From the NCBI RefSeq assembly GCF_018780565.1, contig NZ_JADMJN010000002.1:496001-560000 (forward strand): 64,000 nt of DNA, written 5' to 3'. This stretch comes from Rhodoferax sp. (GTDB taxonomy: Bacteria > Pseudomonadota > Gammaproteobacteria > Burkholderiales > Burkholderiaceae_C). The position numbers and the translations under genes were made by a program. The notes under the pieces were generated by a model that did not search any database, was not told the DNA's origin, and was given only the letters and a program-made list of their open reading frames with translations. Position 1 is the stretch's first letter, and every line of letters starts with the position of its first letter. Shown one piece after another: positions 42,689 to 52,595 of this stretch.

Positions 42689-43664
42689 GTCGTCGAATCC
42701 GCAACTGGACCAGACCTTGGACCGCGCCAACAGCGACGTCGTGCTGATTGTGGATGACGTGCCCGACAACCTGTCGGTGCTGCATGACGCGCTGGACGAG
42801 TCGGGCTATACGGTGCTGGTGGCCACCCATGGCGAGGCGGCGCTGCAGCGCGCTGCACAGGCCTTGCCGGACATTGTGTTGCTGGACGCCATGATGCCCG
42901 GCATGGATGGCTTTGAAGTCGCCCGGCGCCTCAAGGCCTCGCCCGCCACGGCGCACATTCCCATCATCTTCATGACCGGCCTGACCGAGACTGAGTACCT
43001 GGTGGCAGCGCTGGAATCCGGCGGTGTGGACTACGTGACCAAGCCCATCAAACCCAAGGAAGTCCTGGCGCGTATCAGTGTGCACCTGCAGGGTGCTCGT
43101 GAAAAGCGCCAGGCCCGCAACGCGCTGGATGCCTTTGGCTATGCCAGCATCACCGTGCGGGTGAGCGATGGCCGCCTGATGTGGCAAACCCCGCTGGCGC
43201 GTGAACTCCTGTTGCGCTACTACGGGACCGAGGCCCCGCACATGCCCGAGCTGGTGCTCAAGTGGCTGCGCCGCCATGTGGTGGAGGCCGCCGCGCTGGC
43301 CGAGCCTCCGCGCCTGAGCATCGAGCAGGGCTCCAAGCGATTGACGTTTCGGCTGCACCAGCAAATTGGCGACAGTGAGGGTGGCGGTGACTGGCTCATC
43401 ATCATGCGCGAGGAGTCGGACGAGAGCGTCATTGAGGCCATCGCCTTGAGCTTCAAGCTCACCCCGCGTGAGGCCGAGGTTTTGTACTGGGTGGTCAAGG
43501 GCAAGATCAACCGCGACATCGGCGATATTCTGGGCTCAAGCCCCATGACCGTGAAAAAGCATCTGGAGCGCGTGTTCGCCAAACTCGGGGTAGAGACGCG
43601 AACGGCCGCTGCGGGCATGGCCATGAGCCGCATCCGGCAGCTGCATCCGCAGTTCGAGGGCTGA
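42678..43664 (+). CDS. LuxR/NarL-type response regulator
   Basis: A 328-residue DNA-binding response regulator. The receiver has Asp70 in DIVLLDAMMPGMDG and Lys in DYVTKPIKPKE. A middle region (residues ~140-250) with no domain I know separates it from the C-terminal helix-turn-helix KLTPREAEVLYWVVKGKIN...SSPMTVKKHLERVFAKLG. Its start overlaps the kinase gene by 11 bp. It is the likely output of that kinase; the divergent urease operon is the obvious candidate target. Confidence 0.9.
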   Translation: MKTESSNPQLDQTLDRANSDVVLIVDDVPDNLSVLHDALDESGYTVLVATHGEAALQRAAQALPDIVLLDAMMPGMDGFEVARRLKASPATAHIPIIFMTGLTETEYLVAALESGGVDYVTKPIKPKEVLARISVHLQGAREKRQARNALDAFGYASITVRVSDGRLMWQTPLARELLLRYYGTEAPHMPELVLKWLRRHVVEAAALAEPPRLSIEQGSKRLTFRLHQQIGDSEGGGDWLIIMREESDESVIEAIALSFKLTPREAEVLYWVVKGKINRDIGDILGSSPMTVKKHLERVFAKLGVETRTAAAGMAMSRIRQLHPQFEG

Positions 43665-43670
43665 CGTCGG

Positions 43671-44204
43671 TCAGCTCATCTCACCTGGCTGGGTCGGGGC
43701 AAAGCCGCTGCTGCGATGGTCGTAGTCTGAGGTGGGCAGGTCAAACTTTCTGGCGGGTGACCCGGCGGTTGGGCCCGTGGCTTTGGCTGTCCAGAATTCC
43801 GGCTCGGGCATGGCCATGGCCGGATAGCTGCCTTCCGGCGCGTAGCTCCAGTAAAACACATACCTGGCGCGATGGGTACCCGCGTCGAATCGGGCCAGAC
43901 CCTGGCCCAGAAGTTGTTGCAGAGCGGGGGCATAGCGCATCAGGTTCTCATTGCCCTCCCTGATGGTCAACTGGACGAGGTGCGAGTCCTTCTCGCCATC
44001 GGCTGCTGGTGTGACGGTTTTCAAGGCGATCCACGTGACGGGGATCCCGTTTTTTTGAAGCGTGTCGCGCAGCACGGTTCGAACCAGTTCGCGCCGGGTG
44101 GTCATTTGCTGGGCGTCACTTTCGGCGACGCTGTCGGGTGGCAAGGTGCTCGGACCTTCCCGTGTGGTTTTCCTGGACTTGCCGAAACCCAAAAACTCGA
44201 ACAT
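43671..44204 (-). CDS. Hypothetical protein, 177 residues
   Basis: Not recognised. It starts MFEFLGFGKSRKTTREG, a short hydrophobic/basic N-terminus, then a folded-looking centre (LVRTVLRDTLQKNGIPVTWIALKTVTP; HLVQLTIREGNENLMRYAPALQQLLGQGLARFD in outline) and a Pro/Ser-rich tail. It has no signal peptide or membrane segment. It converges on the response regulator gene with 6 bp between stops, so it is probably unrelated to the two-component pair. Confidence 0.65.
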   Translation of the reverse strand: MFEFLGFGKSRKTTREGPSTLPPDSVAESDAQQMTTRRELVRTVLRDTLQKNGIPVTWIALKTVTPAADGEKDSHLVQLTIREGNENLMRYAPALQQLLGQGLARFDAGTHRARYVFYWSYAPEGSYPAMAMPEPEFWTAKATGPTAGSPARKFDLPTSDYDHRSSGFAPTQPGEMS

Positions 44205-44286
44205 GCCGCGCCATCCCCATAAGTTGCCACGAGGTGGCTCAGAAGCTTCCTAGGATATCGGGATGGCGCTTTTTGTCAAACAGCCG

Positions 44287-46518
44287 TCAAGCAGGCACAG
44301 CCTCCAGCGCGTGCATGGTAATGGCCACGCCGCCCAGTACCGCATTGCCTGACAGGGGGTCGCGCAATTGATCGTCCAGCAAGGCGTTGAGGTTGGCACC
44401 CGGGCGCTGGGCGGCCAACTGCAGCTGTGTGCCGGGCAGGTTGTGCCCCCAGCCGTGCGGCAAGCTCACCACGCCGGGCATCATTTCGTCGCTGATCTGC
44501 ACCTGGGCTTGCAGGCTGCGTGGGCCGTTGGCAATGTGGGCCATGGCGCCATCCTGCAGGTTCAGGCGCTTGGCGTCGATGGGGTGAATCAGCGCGGTGC
44601 AGCGAAACGGTCCTTTTGCCAGCACGGGCAGGTTGTGCATCCAGCTGTTGTTGGTGCGCACATCGCGGCGCCCGATGATCATCAGCCCGGGCGCCGGGCG
44701 CGCCAGATCGGCGGCGGGGCGCTGCATGTCTGCCAGCAGGCTTGGTGGTGCCAATTCGATCTTGCCGCTGGGGGTGCGCAGCATTTCAGGGACGCGGGCT
44801 TTGAGTTCGCCCAGGTCAATGCCGCCAGTGGCGTTGGAGGCCATCACCTTGGCCAGCGTCAAGCCTTCAGGCCGTGTGCCAAAGCCGTCGCCATAGGGGC
44901 CGGTGCGCAGGGCCACTTCAAGCGTGCGGTGCGGGCCGCGCAGGCCACGGGTGGCCTGGATGATGGCCTCGGCCTGATTGCCAAACATGCGCTGTGCATC
45001 CTCGGCAAACTGGGCATCGTCCAGGGCGTTGGCGTCCACGCCTGCTCCTTGACCGCGCACAATGGCTGCCAGCTTGAGCATGGTTTGCCATTCTTCGGGC
45101 TGGTCTGCTTCGCGCGGCAGGATGGGCGGGCTGTAGCGTGCGTGGTTGCGCCACGAGAGCTGTGGAAAGGCCACGTCGTAATGAAAGTCTTCCAGGGGTG
45201 ACACGCCGGGCAGGATCACGTCCGCATGGCGCGTGGTCTCGTTCAGGTAGATGTCCATGCTGACCATGAAATCGAGTTTGTCCAGGGCCGCCGCCAGGCG
45301 CGGACCATTGGGTGAGGAGAGCACCGGGTTGGTGGCGACCGTGAACAGGGCACGGACCTGGCCGGTGCCGGGGGTCTCGATTTCTTCGGCCAGGCAGGTG
45401 ATGGGCAATTCGCCATAGACCTCGGGTGCGCCACTGACCCGTGCCGTGTGGCGCCCGGTGACGACGCCTTTGCCGGTGCCTGGCTTGCCGCTGGTGTTGG
45501 CGCCAAAGGCCGCAGACTTGGGGAACATGGCGCCGCCCGGCGCATCCAGATGGCCGGTGAGTACGTTGAGCACATCCACGAGCCAGCTGGCCAGCGTGCC
45601 GTATTCCTGGGTGCAAGTGCCTATGCGTGCGTACACCGCGGCGCGCTCGGTGGTGGCGAGGTCGCGCGCCAGTTGGCGGATGGTGTCGGCTGTCATGCCG
45701 CAGCGCTCGGCCACCACCTCGGGTGTGAATGGGGCCACCGACTGCTCCACGGCCTCCACGCCCTGTACCCAGTCGGCCACGGTGCCCAGGCGCACCAGCT
45801 TCTCTGTGAACAGCGTGTGCACCATGGCGGCCAGCAAAAACACGTCTGCGCCCGGGCGGATGAAATGGTGCGCATCGGCCATGGCAGCGGTTTCGGTACG
45901 GCGTGGGTCAATCACCACCAGCTTGCCGCCGCGCCCCTGCATGGCCTTGGCCTTGCCCTTGAAATCCGGCACGGTCCACATGCTGCCGTTGCTGGCCAGG
46001 GGGTTGGCCCCCAGCACCAGCAGCAGGTCAGTGCGCGCAATATCGGGCACCGCCACCGACAGCCAGTGGCCGAACATCAGGCCGCTGGCGAGCTGCTTGG
46101 GCATCTGGTCCAGGGTCGAGGCAGAAAATACATTGCGCGTGCCCAGGGCACGCGCCAGTTTGCCAAAATAGGTCAGCAGTCCGATCTTGTGGGCTGATGG
46201 ATTGCCGACCGCCACGGCCGTGGCATCACGTCCATGGGCCGCGATCAGTGGCGGCAGGCGGCGCTCAATCTCTGCAAAGGCCTCATCCCAGCTGGCTTGT
46301 ACAAACACGCCATCGCGCTTGATGAGCGGCGTGCGCAGCCGGTCGGGATCCTCGTGCAGGTCTTTCAGCGCCACGCCCTTGGGGCAGATATAACCCTCGC
46401 TGAACACATCCTGCGCGTGGCCCCGGATACTGATCACCTGTTGGTCACGGACTTTGATTTCCAGTCCGCAGCAGGCTTCGCACAAGGGGCAAATACGGTG
46501 ATGGGTTGTTTCAAGCAT
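44287..46518 (-). CDS. Molybdopterin-dependent oxidoreductase
   Basis: A 743-residue protein of the DMSO reductase family. N-terminal CPLCEACCGLEI (C10-x2-C13-x3-C17) with a later YICPKG gives a complete [4Fe-4S] site. Cofactor-binding segments include DLLLVLGANPLASNG, LVVIDPRRTETA and the C-terminal VSLPHGWGHN. At the place where formate dehydrogenases have Cys/Sec I read NVFSASTLDQMPKQ, with no Cys, so the molybdenum ligand is probably not thiolate. No signal peptide, so cytoplasmic. It is a single gene without partner subunits; substrate unknown. Confidence 0.87.
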   Translation of the reverse strand: MLETTHHRICPLCEACCGLEIKVRDQQVISIRGHAQDVFSEGYICPKGVALKDLHEDPDRLRTPLIKRDGVFVQASWDEAFAEIERRLPPLIAAHGRDATAVAVGNPSAHKIGLLTYFGKLARALGTRNVFSASTLDQMPKQLASGLMFGHWLSVAVPDIARTDLLLVLGANPLASNGSMWTVPDFKGKAKAMQGRGGKLVVIDPRRTETAAMADAHHFIRPGADVFLLAAMVHTLFTEKLVRLGTVADWVQGVEAVEQSVAPFTPEVVAERCGMTADTIRQLARDLATTERAAVYARIGTCTQEYGTLASWLVDVLNVLTGHLDAPGGAMFPKSAAFGANTSGKPGTGKGVVTGRHTARVSGAPEVYGELPITCLAEEIETPGTGQVRALFTVATNPVLSSPNGPRLAAALDKLDFMVSMDIYLNETTRHADVILPGVSPLEDFHYDVAFPQLSWRNHARYSPPILPREADQPEEWQTMLKLAAIVRGQGAGVDANALDDAQFAEDAQRMFGNQAEAIIQATRGLRGPHRTLEVALRTGPYGDGFGTRPEGLTLAKVMASNATGGIDLGELKARVPEMLRTPSGKIELAPPSLLADMQRPAADLARPAPGLMIIGRRDVRTNNSWMHNLPVLAKGPFRCTALIHPIDAKRLNLQDGAMAHIANGPRSLQAQVQISDEMMPGVVSLPHGWGHNLPGTQLQLAAQRPGANLNALLDDQLRDPLSGNAVLGGVAITMHALEAVPA

Positions 46519-46651
46519 GGCGTTCTCGCAGAATGGATGGAAGACTTTGCCGATTTATGCCTGGGTGAGCATCGATTGTCGAGCACGCACGCGACAAGGC
46601 CGCCATGTGCTGCACCATTGTGCCGGTTGCGTGTAGTGTCAAAATCACAAC

Positions 46652-46942
46652 ATGCAAGCCCCCCCTTCAAACCCTGATCAGCCGCCCAATCCGCCATCCA
46701 GCCCGCCAGCCAGCCAAGCCCGCAACCCCTTGCACGGCCTGACGCTGGAAGCCATCGTGACGGCCTTGGTCGCGCACTACGGCTGGGCCGGCTTGGGTGA
46801 ACGCATACCGGTACGCTGCTTTACCAGCGACCCCAGCATCGCCTCCAGCCTGAAGTTCCTGCGCAAAACGCCCTGGGCCCGCGAGAAGGTGGAAGGCCTG
46901 TATCTTTTCATGTTGCGCGACGCCCGTCGCAAAGGCCCATGA
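46652..46942 (+). CDS. VF530 (DUF2132) family DNA-binding protein
   Basis: A 96-residue protein. After a Pro/Ser-rich lead of ~25 residues the sequence [61 protein letters not shown] in outline is a near-complete VF530 domain, a small helical family named from Vibrio fischeri. Its stop overlaps the next gene's start by 4 bp (ATGA), so the two are coupled. Confidence 0.88.
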   Translation: MQAPPSNPDQPPNPPSSPPASQARNPLHGLTLEAIVTALVAHYGWAGLGERIPVRCFTSDPSIASSLKFLRKTPWAREKVEGLYLFMLRDARRKGP

Positions 46943-48429
46943 AGCCCCAAGCTCATCACCGCGCCGACCTCGTTCGCATCGCCAGCCGGGCCATGGTCGA
47001 GCGCGGGCTCGAACCCGAGTTTTCCGAGCGTGTCGAGCAACAATTGGCCACGATCACTGGCCCCCAGGTGGAAGCCGGCGCCGAGATACAGGATCTCACC
47101 CATCTGCTCTGGTGCTCCATTGACAACGATGATTCGCTGGATCTGGACCAGCTGACGGTGTGCGAGCCACTGCCCCTGGGCGCGGTTAGGTTGTGGGTGG
47201 CCATTGCCGATGTGGATGCGCTGGTGAAGAAGGGCACCGCCATTGACGAGCACGCCCTCATCAACACCACGTCGGTCTACACCTCTGCGCGCATCTTCCC
47301 GATGCTGCCCGAGCGTTTATCCACCGATCTGAGTTCGCTTAACGCCAATGAAGACCGGTTGGCGCTGGTGACCGAGATGGTGTTCAACGCAGACGCGTCG
47401 CTGGCAGGCTCCACGGTCTACCGCGCCAAGGTGCGCAACAAGGCCAAGCTGGCCTACGACGCTGTCAGCGCCTGGATCGATGGCGCAGGTCCATTGCCAC
47501 CCGTTGCGGCATCCGTGGCAGGCATGGATGCGCAATTGCGCACCCAGGACGCCGTGGCCCAGCAACTGCGTGCGCGCCGCCGTCAGGAAGGCTCGCTGGA
47601 ACTGGAAACTTTTCAGCCCCGGGCCGTATTTGAGGGTGAGAAGGTGGTCGACATTCGTCAGCAAGTGCAAAACCGTGCGCGCCAGTTGATCGAGGAGGTG
47701 ATGATCGCCACCAACGGTTGCACGGCACGCTACCTGGCCTCCCACGGCGGTGCTTCGCTGCGGCGCGTGGTACGTTCACCCGAACGCTGGCTGCGGATTG
47801 TGGGCGTTGCCAAGGAGTACGGTGAAACGCTGCCCGAGGAGCCTGATTCCAAAGCCCTCGAAGCTTTTTTAGCCAGGCAGCACCAGGCGGACCCGGTGCG
47901 TTTTCCTGATCTGTCGCTGGTCATCGTCAAGCTCATGGGGCGCGGCGAGTATGTGGTGGAAACACAGGGGGGCATGCCGATCGGCCATTTTGGCCTGGCG
48001 GTGCGTGACTACACCCATTCCACCGCACCCAACCGGCGCTTTCCCGATCTGATCACCTCGCGCTTGTTGAAGGCGGCGCTGGCCGACCAGCCGCCGCCTT
48101 ACTCGAACGCCGAGCTGGCCGAGCTGGCGCTGCACTGCACGCAGCAGGAAGATGCCGCACAAAAAGTGGAGCGGCGGCTGCGCAAGTCGGAGGCCGCACT
48201 GTTGCTTGAGTCGCAGATTGGCCGCAGCTTTGACGCCATCGTGACGGGCAGCGCCGCCGATGGCGTTTGGGTCAGGGTGTTCTCGCCGCCAGCCGAGGGC
48301 AAACTGGTGGGTGGCGGTTCCGACCTCAAGGTCGGAGAAAAAGTGCGCGTCAAGCTTCTTGCCACGAACGTGGAGCGTGGGTTTATCGACTTTGGCATGG
48401 TTGCGCATTTCGCCAGCAAGGCGGCCTAA
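46939..48429 (+). CDS. RNB-domain exoribonuclease (RNase II/R family)
   Basis: A 496-residue protein whose core is an RNB nuclease domain: [16 protein letters not shown] supplies the catalytic Asp cluster, then [29 protein letters not shown] and [20 protein letters not shown]. Cold-shock domains at the N-terminus are missing and the C-terminal S1-like part is short, so it is smaller than RNase R (~800) or RNase II (~640). It probably degrades RNA from the 3' end; the coupling to a VF530 protein suggests functional association. Confidence 0.88.
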   Translation: MKPQAHHRADLVRIASRAMVERGLEPEFSERVEQQLATITGPQVEAGAEIQDLTHLLWCSIDNDDSLDLDQLTVCEPLPLGAVRLWVAIADVDALVKKGTAIDEHALINTTSVYTSARIFPMLPERLSTDLSSLNANEDRLALVTEMVFNADASLAGSTVYRAKVRNKAKLAYDAVSAWIDGAGPLPPVAASVAGMDAQLRTQDAVAQQLRARRRQEGSLELETFQPRAVFEGEKVVDIRQQVQNRARQLIEEVMIATNGCTARYLASHGGASLRRVVRSPERWLRIVGVAKEYGETLPEEPDSKALEAFLARQHQADPVRFPDLSLVIVKLMGRGEYVVETQGGMPIGHFGLAVRDYTHSTAPNRRFPDLITSRLLKAALADQPPPYSNAELAELALHCTQQEDAAQKVERRLRKSEAALLLESQIGRSFDAIVTGSAADGVWVRVFSPPAEGKLVGGGSDLKVGEKVRVKLLATNVERGFIDFGMVAHFASKAA

Positions 48430-48522
48430 TCACCCGCTGTTTGTTTTGCATCAAAGTTCGGCTGGACTTTGGGAATAGCATCTGGCCCGTCGGGTCAGTG
48501 TTTTCACTTTGAGGAGAGAGCT

Positions 48523-49026
48523 ATGAACATGACTCACTATATGGAGTTGCTGGCGGTCAATCAGCCCTGGAATTTATTGATTTACATGGCCATTCCCGTG
48601 GTGCTTGCAGAGACTTTGGCCATCACGGAGTTGTACCTGCTATTTACCCGGAACTGGTCTGGCGCAATTCACGCCGTGAATCGCTTTGTTGGCATTGCCG
48701 TGGGACTGTATTTCTGTGGGGTCATTGCGTATCTGACAATCAATGCCGTAGTGCCCATCACAAAAGCGGGCGAATGGCGTTCCATCATTGATGTGGTTGC
48801 GGTTGGTTGCTACCTGATCGGAGGTTTGCCTTTGATCTGCATCGCCTTGCAGGAGTTGGGGTTGATCAACCGCGGCGCAAGCCAGAACCAGAAGATCAAG
48901 GTTCATGCGGTGTGCGTAGCCTTGTTCCTGGTATTTGGTCATATTGCCATGATCGCCGGGATGCTGGACCCGGCGCTATTCGGCTATGTGCCCGGTGCAG
49001 CGAACGCGATGCCGGTGCATCACTAG
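48523..49026 (+). CDS. Small integral membrane protein, possibly DUF6803
   Basis: A 167-residue protein with four to five hydrophobic helices (LLIYMAIPVVLAETLAITEL, VGIAVGLYFCGVIAYLTI, VVAVGCYLIGGLPLICIA, VHAVCVALFLVFGHIAMI). The start ATG 48523 has a strong GAGGAG site, giving the N-terminus MNMTHYMELLAVNQPWN. I associate this pattern with DUF6803, with moderate certainty. Its C-terminus MPVHH could bind metal. Function unknown; it stands alone. Confidence 0.72.
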   Translation: MNMTHYMELLAVNQPWNLLIYMAIPVVLAETLAITELYLLFTRNWSGAIHAVNRFVGIAVGLYFCGVIAYLTINAVVPITKAGEWRSIIDVVAVGCYLIGGLPLICIALQELGLINRGASQNQKIKVHAVCVALFLVFGHIAMIAGMLDPALFGYVPGAANAMPVHH

Positions 49027-49064
49027 CCGTCAAGAGCTTCAGAGTTGGCCAGGCGCGGTACGGA

Positions 49065-51656
49065 CTAGTCGGTGCTGAGCAGTGCAAAATCTATGGCGCC
49101 TTCCCGGCTCATGGCTCTTCCGGCCATGACTTCCTGCTCAAACTGGGGTTTGTCCAGTGCAGCACGGGCTGCGTCGACCGCGTCCTCGTAGGCTTTTTGA
49201 ACCCGGCCGGAGAGTTCGATCGGTGCGGTGCGAATTTCGGTATCGAGACTGCCCACCCGGCCCAGGACGCCGGCCAAGCGTGCCGCACTGCGCCAATGGC
49301 TGCAGGCCGCGAATGCGATCAACAACTGCGCGAGACCCCGCGTAACACCCGGTGACGTCGGGTAGTTGCGATGCAGTGGCAGGCTTTGCCGGAACAGTTC
49401 CAGTGCACCCGCCGGGTCGCCCTGGCGCAGTGCCAGGAAACCTTGTTGCGCCAGACTGCCGGCGATGTCGAACATCGACTCCACGGCACGGTAGTGCGCC
49501 AGACTGTCAATGAGCAGTTCACGGGCCCGTTCGAAATGACCAAGCCGGATGGCGATGGTGCCCAGCAACGCGCGGCCGTGCCCGACGTAGAGCCGATCAC
49601 CGCCAATTTTCGCCATCTCTGTTTCACACTCTGCCACCATGGCCTCGGCCGAAGCGTCCCGTCCCATGATCGCCTCGTAGCCGGCAAAGCAGATCAGCGC
49701 CTGCGCCAGCAGGAAGGCCTGACGCCATGGGTCCTGGATACGGCGGCCGTGTTGCATGCTTTCCTCAAACAGCAGGCGGGTCGCCGGGTTGCGCTGCCGC
49801 GTGTCGATGTAGCCCATCCACATAAGTCCCCAGGCCAGCCCCTCGTCGAAGGCGAGAGGGCGCGATGCTTCAACGCAGGCCTCACACAGCCGACGACCCA
49901 GTGAAGTGTCGAAATTGGTGGCGAGCATGGCCGCACCATAGAACGAGCGCGCACAGTGGAGGGACGGAGTGCGCCCGTCGCGCAGGGCGGCGGCGGCCAG
50001 GCGCTCCTGCCAGCCGGTCATTTCCTTCCAGTGCATGTTCTTGTACCAAAAGCGTGTCAGCGAACTGAACAGGCGCAATCCCAGCTCGGGCTCGCCGGTC
50101 GTCAGGGACCATTGCAGTGCCAGTCGGAAGTTGTCCAGCTCGGATTCGGCGCGCGCATGCCACTCCAACTGCTCGGGCCGTGTGAGCATGGGCCGTATGA
50201 CTTCCGCGAGTTCGACGAAGTGGTCCAGGTGGCGGCGTCGCACAGTCTCCAGCTCGTCGGCCATCAGCAGCTTTTCCAATCCGTACTGGCGGATTGTTTC
50301 GAGCAACCGGTAGCGCGGTTGGGCGGCATGCCCGTCCAGCACGACGAGTGATTTTTCGACCAGAAGCGTCAGCAGGTCTACCACGTCCTCGCGCGCGATC
50401 GGGCTGGCGCTGCACACCACCTCGGCTGCCCCGATCGTCCAGCCGCCCGCAAATTGTGACAAACGTCGCAGCAGCACGCGCTCCGGCTCACTTAGCAGCT
50501 CGTGGCTCCAGTCGATCAGCGAACGCAGTGTCTGGTGGCGCTGCAGTGCCGTGCGCCGGCGGTGTGTCAGCAGCGTGAACCGGTCGTGCAGGCGTTCGGC
50601 CACCTGTTCAACCGTCATGGAGCTGACTCGCGCCGCCGCAAGTTCCAGGGCCAACGGAATTCCGTCCAGCCGGTGACAGATCATCGCCACTGCGGCCATG
50701 CTCTTGGTCGTCACCTGGAACGTGGGCAGGACCGCCTGCGCGCGCGCCACAAACAGCCGGATGGCGGGGTAGTCGAGCAAGTCATGGACCGAGGCGGTGG
50801 TATCGGGTGGGGCCGTGCGCAGGGAGGGCAGTCGCCACGCCACCTCACCCGCAACCTTCAGTGCCTCGCGGCTGGTGGTCAGGGTGCGTGTGCTGGCGCT
50901 GGCGCGAAGCACCTGCTCGGCGAAAGCCGAGCAGCACTCGATCAGGTGTTCGCAGTTATCCAGGATCAGGAGCAGGCTTCGGTGGCGCAAGTAGTCCAGC
51001 AAGGTGTCCAGGAGAGGGCGCGAGGGCTCCTCGTGTACGTTCAGCGCGCTGGCCACCGTACGGATCAACAGTGACGGATCGGCTATCGGTGCCAGCTCCA
51101 CGAAGCAGACGCCGTCGGGAAAATCGGCTTCCACGCGATCCGCCACCTCCAGGGCCATGCGGGTCTTGCCCACCCCTCCTGCGCCGACGAGCGACAGCAG
51201 GTGTGTATCGACCAGCAGCCGCAGAACCGCATCCAGATCGGCTTCGCGCCCGATCAGCAAAGGCTTGTTCGCCGGGCGCTGGTCAGCCCCTCCTGGTGCA
51301 CGCTGAGCTGGCAGTTCAGTCGCTCGGCCGAGTGGCGCGCCGTCGACCTTGTACAACTCCGCACCGAAGCGGTAGCCGCGCCCCGGCACTGTCAGTACCA
51401 GCGCGTTGCCCAGAAGCTTGCGCAGGCTGGAAACGTGCTGGCGCAGGTTGTTCTCGTCAACAACAAGACCCGGCCAGACACGCGCGAGCAACTCGTCGTG
51501 CGACAGGAGCCGGTCACGGTGCTCGATCAGCACCCACAAGAGGTCGAACGCCCGCCCACCCAGCGCGACCGGCTCGCCGTCAGCGAGCAACAGCCGCTGT
51601 GCCGGACGCAGTTCGTAGCGTTCGAAGCGGTAGCAGGGGTTTGTCGAAGTGTTCAT
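49065..51656 (-). CDS. Winged-helix regulator with NB-ARC/STAND-type ATPase and TPR-like repeats
   Basis: An 863-residue signal-integrating regulator. Residues ~8-105 form an OmpR-type winged helix (LALGGRAFDLLWVLIEHRDRLLSHDELLARVWPG in outline; NNLRQHVSSLRKLLG). An ATPase follows: P-loop LVGAGGVGKTRMALEVADRV, LLLILDNCEHLI, TLTTSREAL and LPLALELAAARVSSM. The C-terminal half is helical with TPR-like repeats. Such proteins (SARP/LuxR-STAND-like) turn on target genes upon ligand binding. It diverges from the methyltransferase and hydrolase genes, with 126 bp between starts, and probably controls them. Confidence 0.88.
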   Translation of the reverse strand: MNTSTNPCYRFERYELRPAQRLLLADGEPVALGGRAFDLLWVLIEHRDRLLSHDELLARVWPGLVVDENNLRQHVSSLRKLLGNALVLTVPGRGYRFGAELYKVDGAPLGRATELPAQRAPGGADQRPANKPLLIGREADLDAVLRLLVDTHLLSLVGAGGVGKTRMALEVADRVEADFPDGVCFVELAPIADPSLLIRTVASALNVHEEPSRPLLDTLLDYLRHRSLLLILDNCEHLIECCSAFAEQVLRASASTRTLTTSREALKVAGEVAWRLPSLRTAPPDTTASVHDLLDYPAIRLFVARAQAVLPTFQVTTKSMAAVAMICHRLDGIPLALELAAARVSSMTVEQVAERLHDRFTLLTHRRRTALQRHQTLRSLIDWSHELLSEPERVLLRRLSQFAGGWTIGAAEVVCSASPIAREDVVDLLTLLVEKSLVVLDGHAAQPRYRLLETIRQYGLEKLLMADELETVRRRHLDHFVELAEVIRPMLTRPEQLEWHARAESELDNFRLALQWSLTTGEPELGLRLFSSLTRFWYKNMHWKEMTGWQERLAAAALRDGRTPSLHCARSFYGAAMLATNFDTSLGRRLCEACVEASRPLAFDEGLAWGLMWMGYIDTRQRNPATRLLFEESMQHGRRIQDPWRQAFLLAQALICFAGYEAIMGRDASAEAMVAECETEMAKIGGDRLYVGHGRALLGTIAIRLGHFERARELLIDSLAHYRAVESMFDIAGSLAQQGFLALRQGDPAGALELFRQSLPLHRNYPTSPGVTRGLAQLLIAFAACSHWRSAARLAGVLGRVGSLDTEIRTAPIELSGRVQKAYEDAVDAARAALDKPQFEQEVMAGRAMSREGAIDFALLSTD

Positions 51657-51782
51657 TGACGAAGATCGATTATGGGGTATCGGGCCCCGGATTCACAACG
51701 ATTCACAACCGCGTTATGGCGTCAACGTGCAGCCTGACAGACACTGAATGCACCCCAACCAAGCAGAAAGAGGAGACCTCCC

Positions 51783-52595
51783 ATGAATGCCCCAACCGAC
51801 CTGAACGCCCTGAAAACCCGCCAGCAAGCGGCCTGGGCCAGCGGCGACTACGCCGTCATCGGCACGACACTGCAGATCGTCGGCGAACAGCTGGCCGAAG
51901 CCTGCGATCTCAAGACCGACGAGCTGGTGCTCGATGTTGCCGCCGGCAACGGCAATGCCACGCTGGCTGCAGCGAGGCGTGGCTGTCGCGTGACCTCTAC
52001 CGACTATGTGTCCGCGCTGCTGGAGCGCGGCGCCGAGCGTGCCCGCAGCGAACGACTGCATGCGACGTTTGAGGTCGCCGACGCCGAGGCGTTGCCTTAC
52101 GCCGACGCGAGCTTCGATGTCGTCCTTTCGACATTCGGCGTGATGTTCTCGCCCGACCAGGCCAAGGCCGCCGCCGAGCTTGCCCGCGTATGCCGACCGG
52201 GTGGCCGCATCGGCCTGGCGAACTGGACACCCGAGGGATTCATCGGCCAGGTGTTCAAAACCCTGGGACGGCATCTGCCGCCACCCGCCGGCGTGCAGCC
52301 GCCCTCCCGCTGGGGCGTGGAGGCCAACCTGCACACCTTGTTTGGCAACGCCGCAGGAGCTATCTCAGTCAGGCCTAGCATCTTCAATTTTCGTTACCGT
52401 TCGGCCGCGCACTTCATCGACGTGTTTCGCACCTGGTACGGGCCTATCCACAAGGCCTTTGCCGCGCTGCCGGCAGCGGGCGCACAGGATCTTGAGCGTG
52501 ACCTGACGGACTTGTTGAACAGCATGAATCGGGCGTCGGGTGGCTCTCTGGTTGTTCCCAGTGAGTACCTGGAAGTCGTGGTTACCCGGAGCTGA
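51783..52595 (+). CDS. Class I SAM-dependent methyltransferase
   Basis: A 270-residue enzyme with the Rossmann motifs VLDVAAGNGNATLAAARRG (SAM-binding), ADAEALPYADASFDVVLSTFGVMF and LARVCRPGGRIGLANWTPEG. The UbiE/MenG-like pattern does not reveal the acceptor. A good GAGGAG site stands just before ATG 51783. The stop shares a base with the hydrolase start (TGATG), so the two form an operon likely controlled by the divergent regulator. Confidence 0.88.
   Translation: MNAPTDLNALKTRQQAAWASGDYAVIGTTLQIVGEQLAEACDLKTDELVLDVAAGNGNATLAAARRGCRVTSTDYVSALLERGAERARSERLHATFEVADAEALPYADASFDVVLSTFGVMFSPDQAKAAAELARVCRPGGRIGLANWTPEGFIGQVFKTLGRHLPPPAGVQPPSRWGVEANLHTLFGNAAGAISVRPSIFNFRYRSAAHFIDVFRTWYGPIHKAFAALPAAGAQDLERDLTDLLNSMNRASGGSLVVPSEYLEVVVTRS

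Noticed and set aside
50807-52072. 421-codon plus-strand ORF opposite the large regulator
   Set aside because: Arg/Pro/Ser-rich antisense translation that would also overlap the methyltransferase start; the regulator motifs are on the minus strand.
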